Shown here: in pieces, positions 35,086 through 42,963 of the stretch
Layout of the letters: every line of letters starts with the position of its first letter
Position numbering within the stretch: the stretch's first letter is position 1
From: JBCDAP01 sp038747915
Lineage (GTDB): Bacteria > Planctomycetota > Phycisphaerae > Phycisphaerales > UBA1924
NCBI GenBank assembly: GCA_038747915.1
Contig: JBCDJJ010000007.1
Location: 1 to 64,000 of the forward strand
Reading direction: 5' to 3'
Length of the DNA stretch: 64,000 bases
Made by a program: the position numbers and the translations under genes
Notes under the pieces: model-generated
The model's database searches: none
Told to the model about the DNA's origin: nothing
Seen by the model: the letters and a program-made list of their open reading frames with translations, nothing else

Positions 35086-36012
35086 TCACGTGGGGGCGGA
35101 GACGCGCTTGGCCTCGATCCGAGCGGCGCTCGGCACGCGCACATCGCTCGCCAGCCCGACCTTCGACATCGCCCAGATGATCATCCACGAGACATCGATC
35201 TCCCACCAGCGCAGGCCGTGCCGCGCCGAGGTGGGGAACGCGTGGTGGTTGTTATGCCACCCTTCGCCGAGCGCCAGGATGCCGAAGATGGCATTGTTCC
35301 GGCTCTCGTCGTGGCTGCGGAAGGGCCGTGTGCCCCAGATGTGGCACACGGAGTTGATGCTCCAGGTGACGTGGTGTACGAGGAACACCCGGACGAGCCC
35401 GCCCCAGATGAACCCGAGCAGTGCGCCGCGCCAACTCATCGTGAAGAGACCGCCGAGCACCGCGGGGATCAGCAGACCGATGACGACCCAGATCGGGAAC
35501 GTGGCGCTCATGAAGCGAACCAGCCGGTCGTCGCGGAGATCGTGGATGTACCGATCCAGCTTGAGCTTCGGTCGTGGGCGGATGAACCAGCCGACGTGCG
35601 CGTGCAGCATGCCCCGGATGGTCGCCCAGATCCCGCCGCCGTAGGCGTGCGGTGAGTGCGGGTCGTGCTCGTCGTCGGAGTGCTGGTGGTGAAGCCGGTG
35701 GTCGGCCACCCATCCGAGCACGGAGCCCTCGACCGCCATCGAGCCCATCGCAGCGAGGATCGCTTGCACGAATCGGGGTGTCTTGAAGCTGCGGTGCGTG
35801 AAGTAGCGGTGGTAGCCCACGCCGATCCCCACCGTGGTGATGAGGTAGAGCGCCGCGAGCAGCACCAAATGGATCCAGTCGAAGGCAATGCCCCAGAGCA
35901 GCACGATGGCCGCGATGAGCCCAGCAAAGGGCACGATCACGGCACCGAGATGCACCAGCTTGACCTTGAGCGGTGGTGGCACCACATGAGGGGAAGTCGC
36001 AATGTCTGGCAC
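35086..36012 (-). CDS. Membrane acyl-CoA/acyl-lipid desaturase
   Basis: 308 residues. Three His boxes: H68-RYFTH, HRLHHQH (~105-111) and WHNNHH near residue 250, which bind the di-iron centre. Several membrane helices surround them (around 15-60, 80-100, 170-215). Family members introduce a cis double bond into fatty acyl chains, probably delta-9, adjusting membrane fluidity. GTG at 36012 has GGAG upstream. Placement near the cold-shock-type RRM gene may reflect a shared response to temperature; that is inference. Confidence 0.9.
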   Translation of the reverse strand: MPDIATSPHVVPPPLKVKLVHLGAVIVPFAGLIAAIVLLWGIAFDWIHLVLLAALYLITTVGIGVGYHRYFTHRSFKTPRFVQAILAAMGSMAVEGSVLGWVADHRLHHQHSDDEHDPHSPHAYGGGIWATIRGMLHAHVGWFIRPRPKLKLDRYIHDLRDDRLVRFMSATFPIWVVIGLLIPAVLGGLFTMSWRGALLGFIWGGLVRVFLVHHVTWSINSVCHIWGTRPFRSHDESRNNAIFGILALGEGWHNNHHAFPTSARHGLRWWEIDVSWMIIWAMSKVGLASDVRVPSAARIEAKRVSAPT

Positions 36013-36134
36013 GAAAGAGTCTCCGGTGGACCGGACTGGGCGGCGGATCCTACGGGAAACCAATCGCACGTGTCGTCCGCACTCGACACACGGAAAAACC
36101 GCGCGGTCGTTCGACTCTGAAGCGAGCCAGAAGA

Positions 36135-36170
36135 CCGATCGGCGGGAGGATTCATCCTTTCACCGATCGG
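36135..36170 (-). terminator. Hairpin downstream of the RRM gene
   Basis: Two copies of CCGATCGG (36135-36142 and 36163-36170) flank AGGAT-TC-ATCCT. On the minus strand it comes 20 bases after the RRM stop. No T-run follows, so rho-independent termination is not certain. Confidence 0.45.
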
Positions 36171-36190
36171 CCGCAAACAGATGCGTGGCT

Positions 36191-36496
36191 TTAGAAACGT
36201 CGACCTCCGCCTCGCCGTCCTCCTCCGCCGCCGCCACCGAATGACCCCTCGCGGCGCTCGCGTGGCTTGGCTTCGTTGACGGTGATCTGCCGGCCGTCGA
36301 GCTCGGTGTTGTTGAGTTCGGCGATCGCGGTGCGGGCGTCGTCGTCATTCATCTCGACGAAACCAAACCCACGCGGCCGCCCGGTCTCTCGATCCATGAC
36401 CAAGTTGGCACTCTGGACATCGCCGTGGGCGCTAAATGTGGCAGCGAGGGACTCTTCACTCGTCGAATACGCGAGATTACCGACGTAGATCTTCAT
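36191..36496 (-). CDS. RRM RNA-binding protein with Gly/Arg tail
   Basis: 101 residues: one RNA-recognition motif with RNP2 KIYVGNLAY and RNP1 RGFGFVEM, then a Gly/Arg-rich tail (FGGGGGGGRRGGGRRF). This is the form of cyanobacterial and planctomycete cold-induced RNA-binding proteins, which act as RNA chaperones. The Shine-Dalgarno sequence lies inside a 9-bp hairpin (next entry). A stem-loop follows the stop. Confidence 0.92.
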   Translation of the reverse strand: MKIYVGNLAYSTSEESLAATFSAHGDVQSANLVMDRETGRPRGFGFVEMNDDDARTAIAELNNTELDGRQITVNEAKPRERREGSFGGGGGGGRRGGGRRF

Positions 36497-36537
36497 GGAA
36501 TGGATCTCCGACCCGAGCGTTCAGCCAACGGAGATCC
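36494..36537 (-). promoter_or_regulatory. Leader hairpin burying the RRM ribosome-binding site
   Basis: In the mRNA sense GGATCTCCG pairs with CGGAGATCC (the complement of 36529-36537 with 36502-36510, nine perfect pairs) around an 18-base loop. The 3' strand contains GGAG, the Shine-Dalgarno sequence, nine bases before the ATG. Closed, it should block translation. It could respond to temperature or to the RRM protein itself. Confidence 0.6.
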
Positions 36538-36676
36538 TCGGGGCGATCTGGGTCGGGCTTGCCGAGTCGAGCGTCTCGCTCACACGTCGACAGATCTGGT
36601 GAAGGGCATGCGGAGGATAGGCACGTTCGCGCTCACATCCGAGCCTGGGGAGGCCGCCCACACCGATAGTCCAGAA

Positions 36677-37465
36677 TCAGCGCCCCTCGAGCAGGCGGTC
36701 GGCGAGCCAATCGGTGAGCGGCGCGATCGAGCGGATTTTGCCGGCGGTCGCCTGGACGTCGTACTCCACCCTGTGGAAGCGGACGCTGTCCTCGTCGAGG
36801 ATGACGTACGAGGCACGCGGGTCGCCATCGCGTGGCTGCCCGACGGACCCCACGTTGATGATTGCGCGTTCGTCGTCGGAGAACCGGTAGGTCTGGTTCT
36901 CGCCAACCTCGTCAGGCGGGTAGAAATCGGGCTCATCGGTGAACACACCGGGCACGTGCGTGTGGCCGACGAAGCACACGCCCTCGACGAGGTCGAAGAG
37001 CGCCCGGAGCTTGTCGGGGGCATTGAGGGCATCGTCGGGAAAGATGTACTCGTTCACGGGTTTTCGCGGAGAACCATGCACCGCGAGGAGTGGTTTGCCC
37101 GAAGCGAGGCCGTTGGCGGTCTCCACGATGCGGACGCGGAGCCGGTTGAGGAAATCGTAGATGCGCCGCTGCTCGGCAGGGTCGGTGATGGCATCGAACT
37201 GCTCGCGTGTCCAGTAGGCGGCCTGCTCGGCGGCCTGGTTGAAGTTGGTGGGCTCGTAGAGCACACCGAAGTCGTGGTTGCCCATGAGCGACCAGGTGCA
37301 TCGCTGCTCCACGAGGCTCACGCACTCGATGGGGTCGGGCCCGTACCCGATGATGTCGCCCAGGCAGACGATGCGGTCGACTTCGGGGTGCGTATCGATG
37401 TCGTCGAGGACGGCGCGGAGGGCGGCGGCGTTGCCGTGCACGTCGCTGATGATGGCGGTGGACAC
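36677..37465 (-). CDS. Metallophosphoesterase
   Basis: 262 residues. The metal-site motifs are complete: D-x-H (ISDVHGN), GDIIGYGPD, GNHDFG, and later GHTHVPG. It resembles YfcE-type phosphodiesterases and the ApaH-like group of small serine/threonine-type phosphatases. Substrate (cyclic or dinucleotide) unknown. GTG start at 37465 with GGAG seven bases upstream. Divergent from the clpP pair. Confidence 0.85.
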   Translation of the reverse strand: MSTAIISDVHGNAAALRAVLDDIDTHPEVDRIVCLGDIIGYGPDPIECVSLVEQRCTWSLMGNHDFGVLYEPTNFNQAAEQAAYWTREQFDAITDPAEQRRIYDFLNRLRVRIVETANGLASGKPLLAVHGSPRKPVNEYIFPDDALNAPDKLRALFDLVEGVCFVGHTHVPGVFTDEPDFYPPDEVGENQTYRFSDDERAIINVGSVGQPRDGDPRASYVILDEDSVRFHRVEYDVQATAGKIRSIAPLTDWLADRLLEGR

Positions 37466-37611
37466 TCGGCCACTCCGAGGGCGGGGCGTGAAAGGGGGTG
37501 GGGCGGAAGTCGAGCAAAGATCGTACTCCGCTCGCTCGGGCGTGGCACGACGCCCGGGGGTATCATCGCCGCCCGCTGTTCAGCCACGCCCAACAGAGGA
37601 TCACGCCCCGC

Positions 37612-38187
37612 ATGACCCAGGTGCACTATCAGCGAACCCGCGAGATGACGATCGACGAGCTGCTGCTCGAAAATCGCGTCGTCTTCCTGTTCGGGGAGAT
37701 CAACCACGCCACCGCCGCCCGCGTGATGATGCAGATGCTCTACCTCGAGAACCAGAAGAAGGGGCAGGACATCAATTTCTACATCAACAGCCCGGGCGGG
37801 GCCGTTGACGACACGCTCGCCATCTACGACACGATGAGCTTCATCTCGAGCAAGGTGGCGACCTACTGCGTCGGCCGGGCCTATTCCGGGGCCGCGGTGC
37901 TGCTCTCAGCGGGTGAACCGGGCCAGCGATCGATCCTGCCGCACGCCAAGGTCATGATCCACCAGCCCTACGGGGCGGTCACCGGGCAGGCCGCGGATAT
38001 CAAGATCCAAGCCGAGCAGATCGTCAAGGCCAAGCGGCAGCTCAACGAGATCCTCGCCGAGCACACCACGCTCAGCCCCGAGCAGATCGCCGAGGACTCC
38101 GAGCGAGACAAGTACTTCACCGCCGAAGAGGCCAAGGAGTACGGGCTGGTCGACCGGATTCTCGAACGACCGGGCAAATCGTCCTGA
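37612..38187 (+). CDS. clpP: ClpP-type serine protease, first copy
   Basis: 191-residue ATP-dependent protease subunit. Triad: S92 (in GRAYSGAAVLLSAG), H117 (VMIHQPYG) and D166 (ERDKYFTAEEA). Here the motif around the Ser is RAYSGAA in place of the usual QAASMGA of the next gene, an uncommon variant. Forms tetradecamers with AAA+ partners such as ClpX. Start ATG at 37612. A tandem second clpP begins 90 bases downstream; the pair could form mixed rings. A two-hairpin repeat separates them. Confidence 0.9.
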   Translation: MTQVHYQRTREMTIDELLLENRVVFLFGEINHATAARVMMQMLYLENQKKGQDINFYINSPGGAVDDTLAIYDTMSFISSKVATYCVGRAYSGAAVLLSAGEPGQRSILPHAKVMIHQPYGAVTGQAADIKIQAEQIVKAKRQLNEILAEHTTLSPEQIAEDSERDKYFTAEEAKEYGLVDRILERPGKSS

Positions 38188-38201
38188 TTTCACTCACAGT
38201 G

Positions 38202-38257
38202 GCACAGGCCTCTCGCCTGTGCGAGAACCCTTCGAGCAGGCACCATGCCTGTGCTCC
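38202..38257. repeat. Hairpin repeat D (GCACAGGC class)
   Basis: GCACAGGC-CTCTC-GCCTGTGC (38202-38222) is perfect; a second, looser hairpin GCAGGC-ACCAT-GCCTGTGC follows. It starts 15 bases after the first clpP stop. Stem sequences of this kind recur between genes in planctomycetes and related bacteria, so it is probably a REP-like element and not a gene-specific signal. Confidence 0.6.
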
Positions 38258-38276
38258 CCGTGCTGAGCGCCCCACC

Positions 38277-38900
38277 ATGACCGACCCCACCAACGCCCTC
38301 GTCCCGATCGTCATCGAAAAGTCCGGCTCGGGCGAGCGGGCGTACGACATCTACTCCCGGCTCCTCAAGGACCGCATCGTGTTCATCGGCGGGCCGGTGA
38401 TGGACGAGATGGCGAACCTGATCGTCGCGCAGCTGCTGTTCCTCGCCAACGAGGACCACAAGGCCGACATCCAGGTCTACGTCAACTCGCCCGGTGGCTC
38501 GGTGAGCTCGGGCCTGGCCATCGTCGACACGATGAATTTCGTCGCGCCCGACTGTGCCACCTACATCATCGGGCAGGCGGCGTCGATGGGCAGCGTGATC
38601 GCCACCTCGGGCACCAAGGGGAAGCGTTTCGCGCTCCGGAACGCCCGGAACCTCATGCACCAGCCGCTGATCTCCGGGTACATGGAGGGTCAGGCAACGG
38701 ATCTCGAGATCGAAGCCAAGGAGATGCTCCGCATCCGAGATCGGCTCTACGGCATCTACGCCGAGCAGACCGGCAAGAGCACCGACCAGATCGAGAAGGA
38801 CTGCGATCGCAACAAGTGGCTCGACGACGAGGAGATGGTCGAGTACGGCCTGATTGATTCGGTGCTGACCGCGATGCCGAGCCGAGCCAGTCTTGGGTGA
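38277..38900 (+). CDS. clpP: ClpP-type serine protease, second copy
   Basis: 207 residues with the canonical triad: S103 (GQAASMGSVIATSG), H128 (NLMHQPL) and D177 (CDRNKWLDDEE). This one has the standard QAASMG motif and is therefore the conventional ClpP of the pair. Paralogous to the preceding gene, on the same strand. ATG at 38277; upstream bases are part of hairpin repeat D. Confidence 0.92.
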   Translation: MTDPTNALVPIVIEKSGSGERAYDIYSRLLKDRIVFIGGPVMDEMANLIVAQLLFLANEDHKADIQVYVNSPGGSVSSGLAIVDTMNFVAPDCATYIIGQAASMGSVIATSGTKGKRFALRNARNLMHQPLISGYMEGQATDLEIEAKEMLRIRDRLYGIYAEQTGKSTDQIEKDCDRNKWLDDEEMVEYGLIDSVLTAMPSRASLG

Positions 38901-38925
38901 GCCCGCTAGAGGGTGGCTCGATCGC

Positions 38926-39540
38926 GTGATCACACGCTCCGCCCGGTCTTTGACGGCCGCCGTGGCGGCCGGTGCGGCGGGTGCATCCGCGGGGTGCCTC
39001 GGCACGCGCAACTTTGAGAACGAGAACGACCGGCTTCGCCGCGAGGTGGTGGAGGCCGGACAGACCATCGCGATGCTCGAAGGGCGACTCGCCGAGGCCG
39101 AATCGGCCCTTTCCGCGCTCGGATCAACCAAGGCCGGCATGGTCGATCCGAGGGCGGTGCCGCGTGTGGTGCGTCTCGACGTGTTGACCGCGGTTGAGCA
39201 CGCGGACTCGACGGCGTTCGTGATCGCCCGCGTGCGGACGCTGGACGGGCGTGGACGGTTTGTGCAGGCGGTCGGTGATCTCACGGTGCGTGTGATCGCC
39301 CTGCCGCCAACCGAGGGCGAGCCGCCCGTTGTGCTCGGTGAGCGGACGCTGTCACCATTCGACGTGCGCGATGCGTACCGCTCGAGCTTCACGGGCACGC
39401 ACTACCGCGTGGAGATCCCAACAACTGGTCCACTCAAAAACCAAACAAATGTGTGCGTTGTCCAGTACGTCGATGGCCGCACTGGTGCGGTCGTGACCGT
39501 TCAAGACGCCTTGACGTCCGCCGATGGCCTCGGAAATTGA
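38926..39540 (+). CDS. Lipoprotein with coiled-coil segment
   Basis: 204 residues. An N-terminal ITRSARSLTAAVAAGAAGAS leads to the lipobox SAGC. A coiled coil (~30-70, FENENDRLRREVVEAGQTIAMLEGRLAEAE) precedes a C-terminal beta-rich domain (~90-200). Probably an outer- or inner-membrane lipoprotein; unknown role. GTG at 38926 is preferred as it fits the lipoprotein signal; a TTG at 38893 would overlap the clpP stop by 8 bases and cannot be excluded. Confidence 0.7.
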   Translation: MITRSARSLTAAVAAGAAGASAGCLGTRNFENENDRLRREVVEAGQTIAMLEGRLAEAESALSALGSTKAGMVDPRAVPRVVRLDVLTAVEHADSTAFVIARVRTLDGRGRFVQAVGDLTVRVIALPPTEGEPPVVLGERTLSPFDVRDAYRSSFTGTHYRVEIPTTGPLKNQTNVCVVQYVDGRTGAVVTVQDALTSADGLGN

Positions 39541-39646
39541 CACGGGTGGTGAGCGAACACCGAAGGCAGTTTGCCGTATCAACGGTGCAGCATTCTCTCT
39601 CCTCTCTTCCCCAACGGTCGGTCGCCCATCCACGATCGACGTGACG

Positions 39647-39673
39647 ACGACCCCGCCCTCCCGGCGGGGTCGT
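39647..39673. terminator. Strong GC hairpin upstream of a small lipoprotein gene
   Basis: ACGACCCCGCC (39647-39657), CTCCC, GGCGGGGTCGT (39663-39673). An 11-bp perfect stem. No T-run; it could end the clpP/lipoprotein transcript at 39540 or form part of the next leader. Confidence 0.5.
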
Positions 39674-39684
39674 ATGCTTGGCGG

Positions 39685-39912
39685 ATGCACGCGACCTTTT
39701 CTAGGACTCGAGCCCGATCGGGCGCCGTGATGGCAGCGGTGATCGGCATGACATGCGCTGCCGGATGCGCCGACCCCTTGCTGCCCTCCGATGGGCGTCG
39801 GAGCCAGTTCGACAACTACGACCAGAGCCGTGGCCAGTTCGAGCCACAATTTGTAGAGGATGAGTTTGGCCGTCGGGAGCCGAACATCCGTGGTCGGCTC
39901 ATGCCGCGATGA
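39685..39912 (+). CDS. Small lipoprotein
   Basis: 75 residues: a basic head, hydrophobic core and lipobox AAGC (near residue 28), then a short Arg/Asp/Gln-rich tail containing RSQFDNYDQSRG, EDEFGRREPN and RGRLMPR. The tail is polar and repetitive in character, suggestive of a conserved planctomycete envelope lipoprotein; function unknown. The start at 39685 follows the strong hairpin by 11 bases. Confidence 0.6.
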   Translation: MHATFSRTRARSGAVMAAVIGMTCAAGCADPLLPSDGRRSQFDNYDQSRGQFEPQFVEDEFGRREPNIRGRLMPR

Positions 39913-40052
39913 CGCCGAACCGATGACAAGCCCGTTGGAGCGAGCGATTCATCGCCTGCTGTGAAAGTTTCTTCGCGCGCCACGTCGATGGAGCGGTTAG
40001 CGTGGCCTTGTGTGGCGGCGCACGGACGGCTCGGCACACGCGGGACAACGGT

Positions 40053-40691
40053 ATGGGTACACCACCTTCGACAACCAAGCGCTCCTCGCGGGCGCCGATC
40101 GTGTGGGTGTCGTTGATCGCCTCGATGACGGGCGTCGGCGGGGTGCTGCACCTGCTCGCACCGGGGCAGAGCTCAGCGACGAGTTCACCACCGGCGGCCG
40201 CGGCGCTCATCGAGGAGACCGCCTCCCCGCTCGACCGCGCCGAAGCGACCCGGTGGGATGCCATCGTCATCCACGATTCGGGCACGCCGATGGGCTCCGC
40301 CCAGACGCTCGCGGCCCGCGACACCGCCCGGGGCATCCGCGGGCTGGGGATGCATTTCGTTATCGGGAACGGTCAGGGCGCCGGCGATGGCGAGATCCAA
40401 GTGGGGTACCGGTGGGACGACCAACTCCCCGGCGCCCACACGGTCGGGACCGACGCTGATTTTTACAACCGTCGCGGCATCGGCATCTGCCTGATTGGGG
40501 ACGGCGAGCGGCGACCGTTTACCGACGCGCAGCTCGCGTCGCTTGCAGCACTGGTGCGCGAGCTCCGCGACCGGTGCGGCATCTCGGGCGAGTCGGTCGT
40601 GCTTCAACGCGAAATCGGGCCAACCGCGTCGCCGGGCCGGCTGTTTCCGGCGTCCCGATTCCGGGCACAGGTGGCGAGCGATCGCCCCTGA
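40053..40691 (+). CDS. Amidase_2 / PGRP-fold protein lacking zinc ligands
   Basis: 212 residues with an N-terminal membrane helix (VWVSLIASMTGVGGVLHLL). The fold of N-acetylmuramoyl-L-alanine amidases is visible: IVIHDSGT with H74, PGAHTVGTD with H129, FYNRRGIGICLIGD and the ending QREIGPTASPG. In active enzymes that ending is HRDVGPTACPG. Here His is Q185 and Cys is S193, so two of three zinc ligands are missing. It may bind peptidoglycan without cutting it. ATG at 40053; a GTG at 40002 is possible. Confidence 0.65.
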   Translation: MGTPPSTTKRSSRAPIVWVSLIASMTGVGGVLHLLAPGQSSATSSPPAAAALIEETASPLDRAEATRWDAIVIHDSGTPMGSAQTLAARDTARGIRGLGMHFVIGNGQGAGDGEIQVGYRWDDQLPGAHTVGTDADFYNRRGIGICLIGDGERRPFTDAQLASLAALVRELRDRCGISGESVVLQREIGPTASPGRLFPASRFRAQVASDRP

Positions 40692-40851
40692 GGCGATGTC
40701 CGGTCCACATGCGCACACGGGTGAGCGATGCGAGCGCTCTTTCCGACGGGCGGTCATGCACCATCCACGCTAGGGTAAGCGGCTCGGCGATCGCCAGCGG
40801 GTTCACGAGCTCCGCCGGTGCTCTTGTTGGTGCGCTGTGCGCAGAGGCTAA

Positions 40852-41772
40852 GTGGTGACGCAGGAACACCCATTCAAGATGGCCCGACCGGGCACCAAGC
40901 TGGCAGGCTTTACCGTGCTCGCGGAGATCGGGCAGGGTGCGGCATCCCGCATCTACCTCGCCCAGGACCCCAAGACCAAGCAGGTCTGGGCCCTCAAACA
41001 CGTCGAGAAGCACAACCCGAAGGATCAGCGGTTCCTCGACCAGGCGATGAACGAGTACGAGGTCGCCTCACGGGTCGAGAGCGACTTCGTGCGGCAGATC
41101 AGCCGCGTCATCAAAGCGCGGGCGGGACTGCTCCAGATCAAGGAGCTGTTCCTGGTGATGGAGTACGTCGACGGCGCCCCGCTCGAATACCACCTGCCCG
41201 CGACGTTCGAGGAAGCGCTGAGCGTCTTCGTGCAGACGGCTCGCGGGCTGGCCGCGATCCATAAGGCCGGCTTCGTTCACGCGGACATGAAGCCGAGCAA
41301 CATCGTGGTGAGCGAGCAGCGCCGCGTGAAGGTCATTGATCTCGGCCAGGCGTGCCCCGTCGGGACGGTCAAGGAGCGCATCCAGGGGACACCCGACTAC
41401 ATCGCGCCGGAACAAGTCCACCGCCGCGAGATCACCGAGCAGACCGACGTGTACAACTTCGGCGCCACGATGTACTGGACGCTCACGCAGCGGAACATCC
41501 CAACCGCCTTGGGCGACGCCGAGTCACTGGTGCAGAGCCTTGATGACACGTTCATCGAGCCTCCGACACCCGTGCATGAGCTCAACCCGCGCTGCCCCGG
41601 TGCGCTGAGCGAGCTGATCAGCCACTGCGTGCAGGTGCGGGTGGAGGAGCGGCCGCCCGGCGCCATGCTCGAGGTCCACGAGCGGCTCAAAGGCATCCGT
41701 GCGGAGATGACGAACCGCTCGCCATCATCGGCAGGAATCGCCGCACCGAGTCGCTCCGAGGCCGACGCGTAG
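40852..41772 (+). CDS. Serine/threonine protein kinase
   Basis: 306-residue soluble Hanks-type kinase. Glycine loop GQGAAS, ATP-binding K49 (ALKHV), catalytic loop H143-A-D145-MKPSN150 and D163-L-G replace the more usual HRD and DFG but keep the key Lys, Asp, Asn, Asp. APE-like IAPEQ follows. There is no transmembrane helix or sensor domain. A possible target is the FHA protein; this is conjecture. GTG at 40852 or an ATG 27 bases later is the start. Confidence 0.85.
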   Translation: MVTQEHPFKMARPGTKLAGFTVLAEIGQGAASRIYLAQDPKTKQVWALKHVEKHNPKDQRFLDQAMNEYEVASRVESDFVRQISRVIKARAGLLQIKELFLVMEYVDGAPLEYHLPATFEEALSVFVQTARGLAAIHKAGFVHADMKPSNIVVSEQRRVKVIDLGQACPVGTVKERIQGTPDYIAPEQVHRREITEQTDVYNFGATMYWTLTQRNIPTALGDAESLVQSLDDTFIEPPTPVHELNPRCPGALSELISHCVQVRVEERPPGAMLEVHERLKGIRAEMTNRSPSSAGIAAPSRSEADA

Positions 41773-41958
41773 CCGATCGGTCCGACAAGAGGGTTTTCCC
41801 GGAGACCGAGTGCCCTGTGTTGGCCGGGATGGCTCAGATCGCGCCCGATGATCGTTGATTGTCCTTAGAATGTGATTCTTGTTGTGTCGCAATCGGCTCG
41901 CCCCTCCTGACCGAGTGGATACACAAGACCATAAAAACACGGAGTTTGTGTGCGATTG

Positions 41959-41983
41959 ACCAAATCGAAATGTAGGATTTGGT
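41959..41983. promoter_or_regulatory. Perfect inverted repeat upstream of the LuxR-type gene
   Basis: ACCAAATC (41959-41966) pairs with GATTTGGT (41976-41983) with a 9-base loop, in an AT-rich stretch (about 41865-42060). It could be an operator or a hairpin in the leader. The rest of the 41773-42132 gap shows no gene. Confidence 0.4.
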
Positions 41984-42201
41984 TCTGTTTCTCATATTCT
42001 GGTCTCGACAGAGCGAGAACTTGGAGTAGTTTGTCTAGTTGTCTTGAAGCCGGGCCGACGAAGACACATCCGGCTCGTGGGCTGGTCACCTGAGCCGAGC
42101 ACGTTCGCACCTCGCTCAAGGGGAGCACTGCCATCGAATACGCCACCGAACGAGCCGAATTCGCACCGAGGGAGATTGCCGATGCTGCGGTCGATGTTGT
42201 T

Positions 42202-42945
42202 GTGCAGCTCGCGACGATCGACGTGCCGGACGCGGATGCGTGGTGCGCGAGCGGTGCCCGCGCGATCGAGCAGGCCATCGACGGGCTGCCCGTCGGTGAG
42301 CACGGCCGTTGGTCCAGCATGCTCGGCGTGACCATCTGGGTCGAGCACGAGGCGGGCCCGCCCGACGATCGCTATATCGCACGCGGTGTGTGTTGCGACG
42401 AGATCTCAGCCGAGGTGGCGACCGACAGCTCGCTTCTCCGGGCTGTTCCGCTGCCGCGCGACGGGGGTGTGTTCGCGGGCGCGCGTGCCGGTCTCATCGC
42501 CGACAGCTCGTGGTCGCACTCGCCGCTCCGCTCGACCAGGCTCGCGGGCGGCATCCACGATGGTGCGGTTGCCACCTGTCAGGTGTCGCTCGGACCGACG
42601 AGCGGGCGGCTCAGCATCGCGGTCGATGCACTGCGCGACGAGATTCAGCCACCGCGTGCCACGGTCGAGTTGCTCCGCCGTGTGTGCCGCGGCGCGGCGC
42701 CCCTCTACGAGCATCGCTTCGTCAGGCCCATGGAAGCGCGGCAGGCGCTGCTCGGCCGGCTCAGCCCGACACAGCGCCGCATCGTCCCGATGCTCGTCGA
42801 CGGGCTCAGTGAGCGTGAGATCGGTGAAGCCCTTGGGCGCTCGATGCACACGATCCACGATCACACCAAGACCATCTACCGCGAACTCGGCGTGCATTCA
42901 CGCCTCGAGCTGCGCGACCGGTGGATGGAGCACGGCGGCATCTGA
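42202..42945 (+). CDS. LuxR-type transcriptional regulator
   Basis: At least 247 residues. The C-terminal ~60 hold a LuxR HTH: LSPTQRRIVPMLVDGLSEREIGEALGRSMHTIHDHTKTIYRELGV, shown in parts as LSPTQRRIVPML, GLSEREIGEALG and HTIHDHTKTIYRELG. The N-terminal region is of unknown fold. GTG at 42202 is the first conventional start, but it has no ribosome-binding site. The frame is coding-like back to an AUC at 42133-42135 that follows AAGGGGAG by seven bases (see findings). Convergent with hemB, 18 bases away. Confidence 0.8.
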   Translation: MQLATIDVPDADAWCASGARAIEQAIDGLPVGEHGRWSSMLGVTIWVEHEAGPPDDRYIARGVCCDEISAEVATDSSLLRAVPLPRDGGVFAGARAGLIADSSWSHSPLRSTRLAGGIHDGAVATCQVSLGPTSGRLSIAVDALRDEIQPPRATVELLRRVCRGAAPLYEHRFVRPMEARQALLGRLSPTQRRIVPMLVDGLSEREIGEALGRSMHTIHDHTKTIYRELGVHSRLELRDRWMEHGGI

Positions 42946-42963
42946 GCAGGACGGCGAGGTGCC

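Noticed and set aside
38199..38276. In-frame extension MAQASRLCENPS of the second clpP
   Set aside because: This peptide is the translation of hairpin repeat D, a known kind of false start in this group of bacteria.
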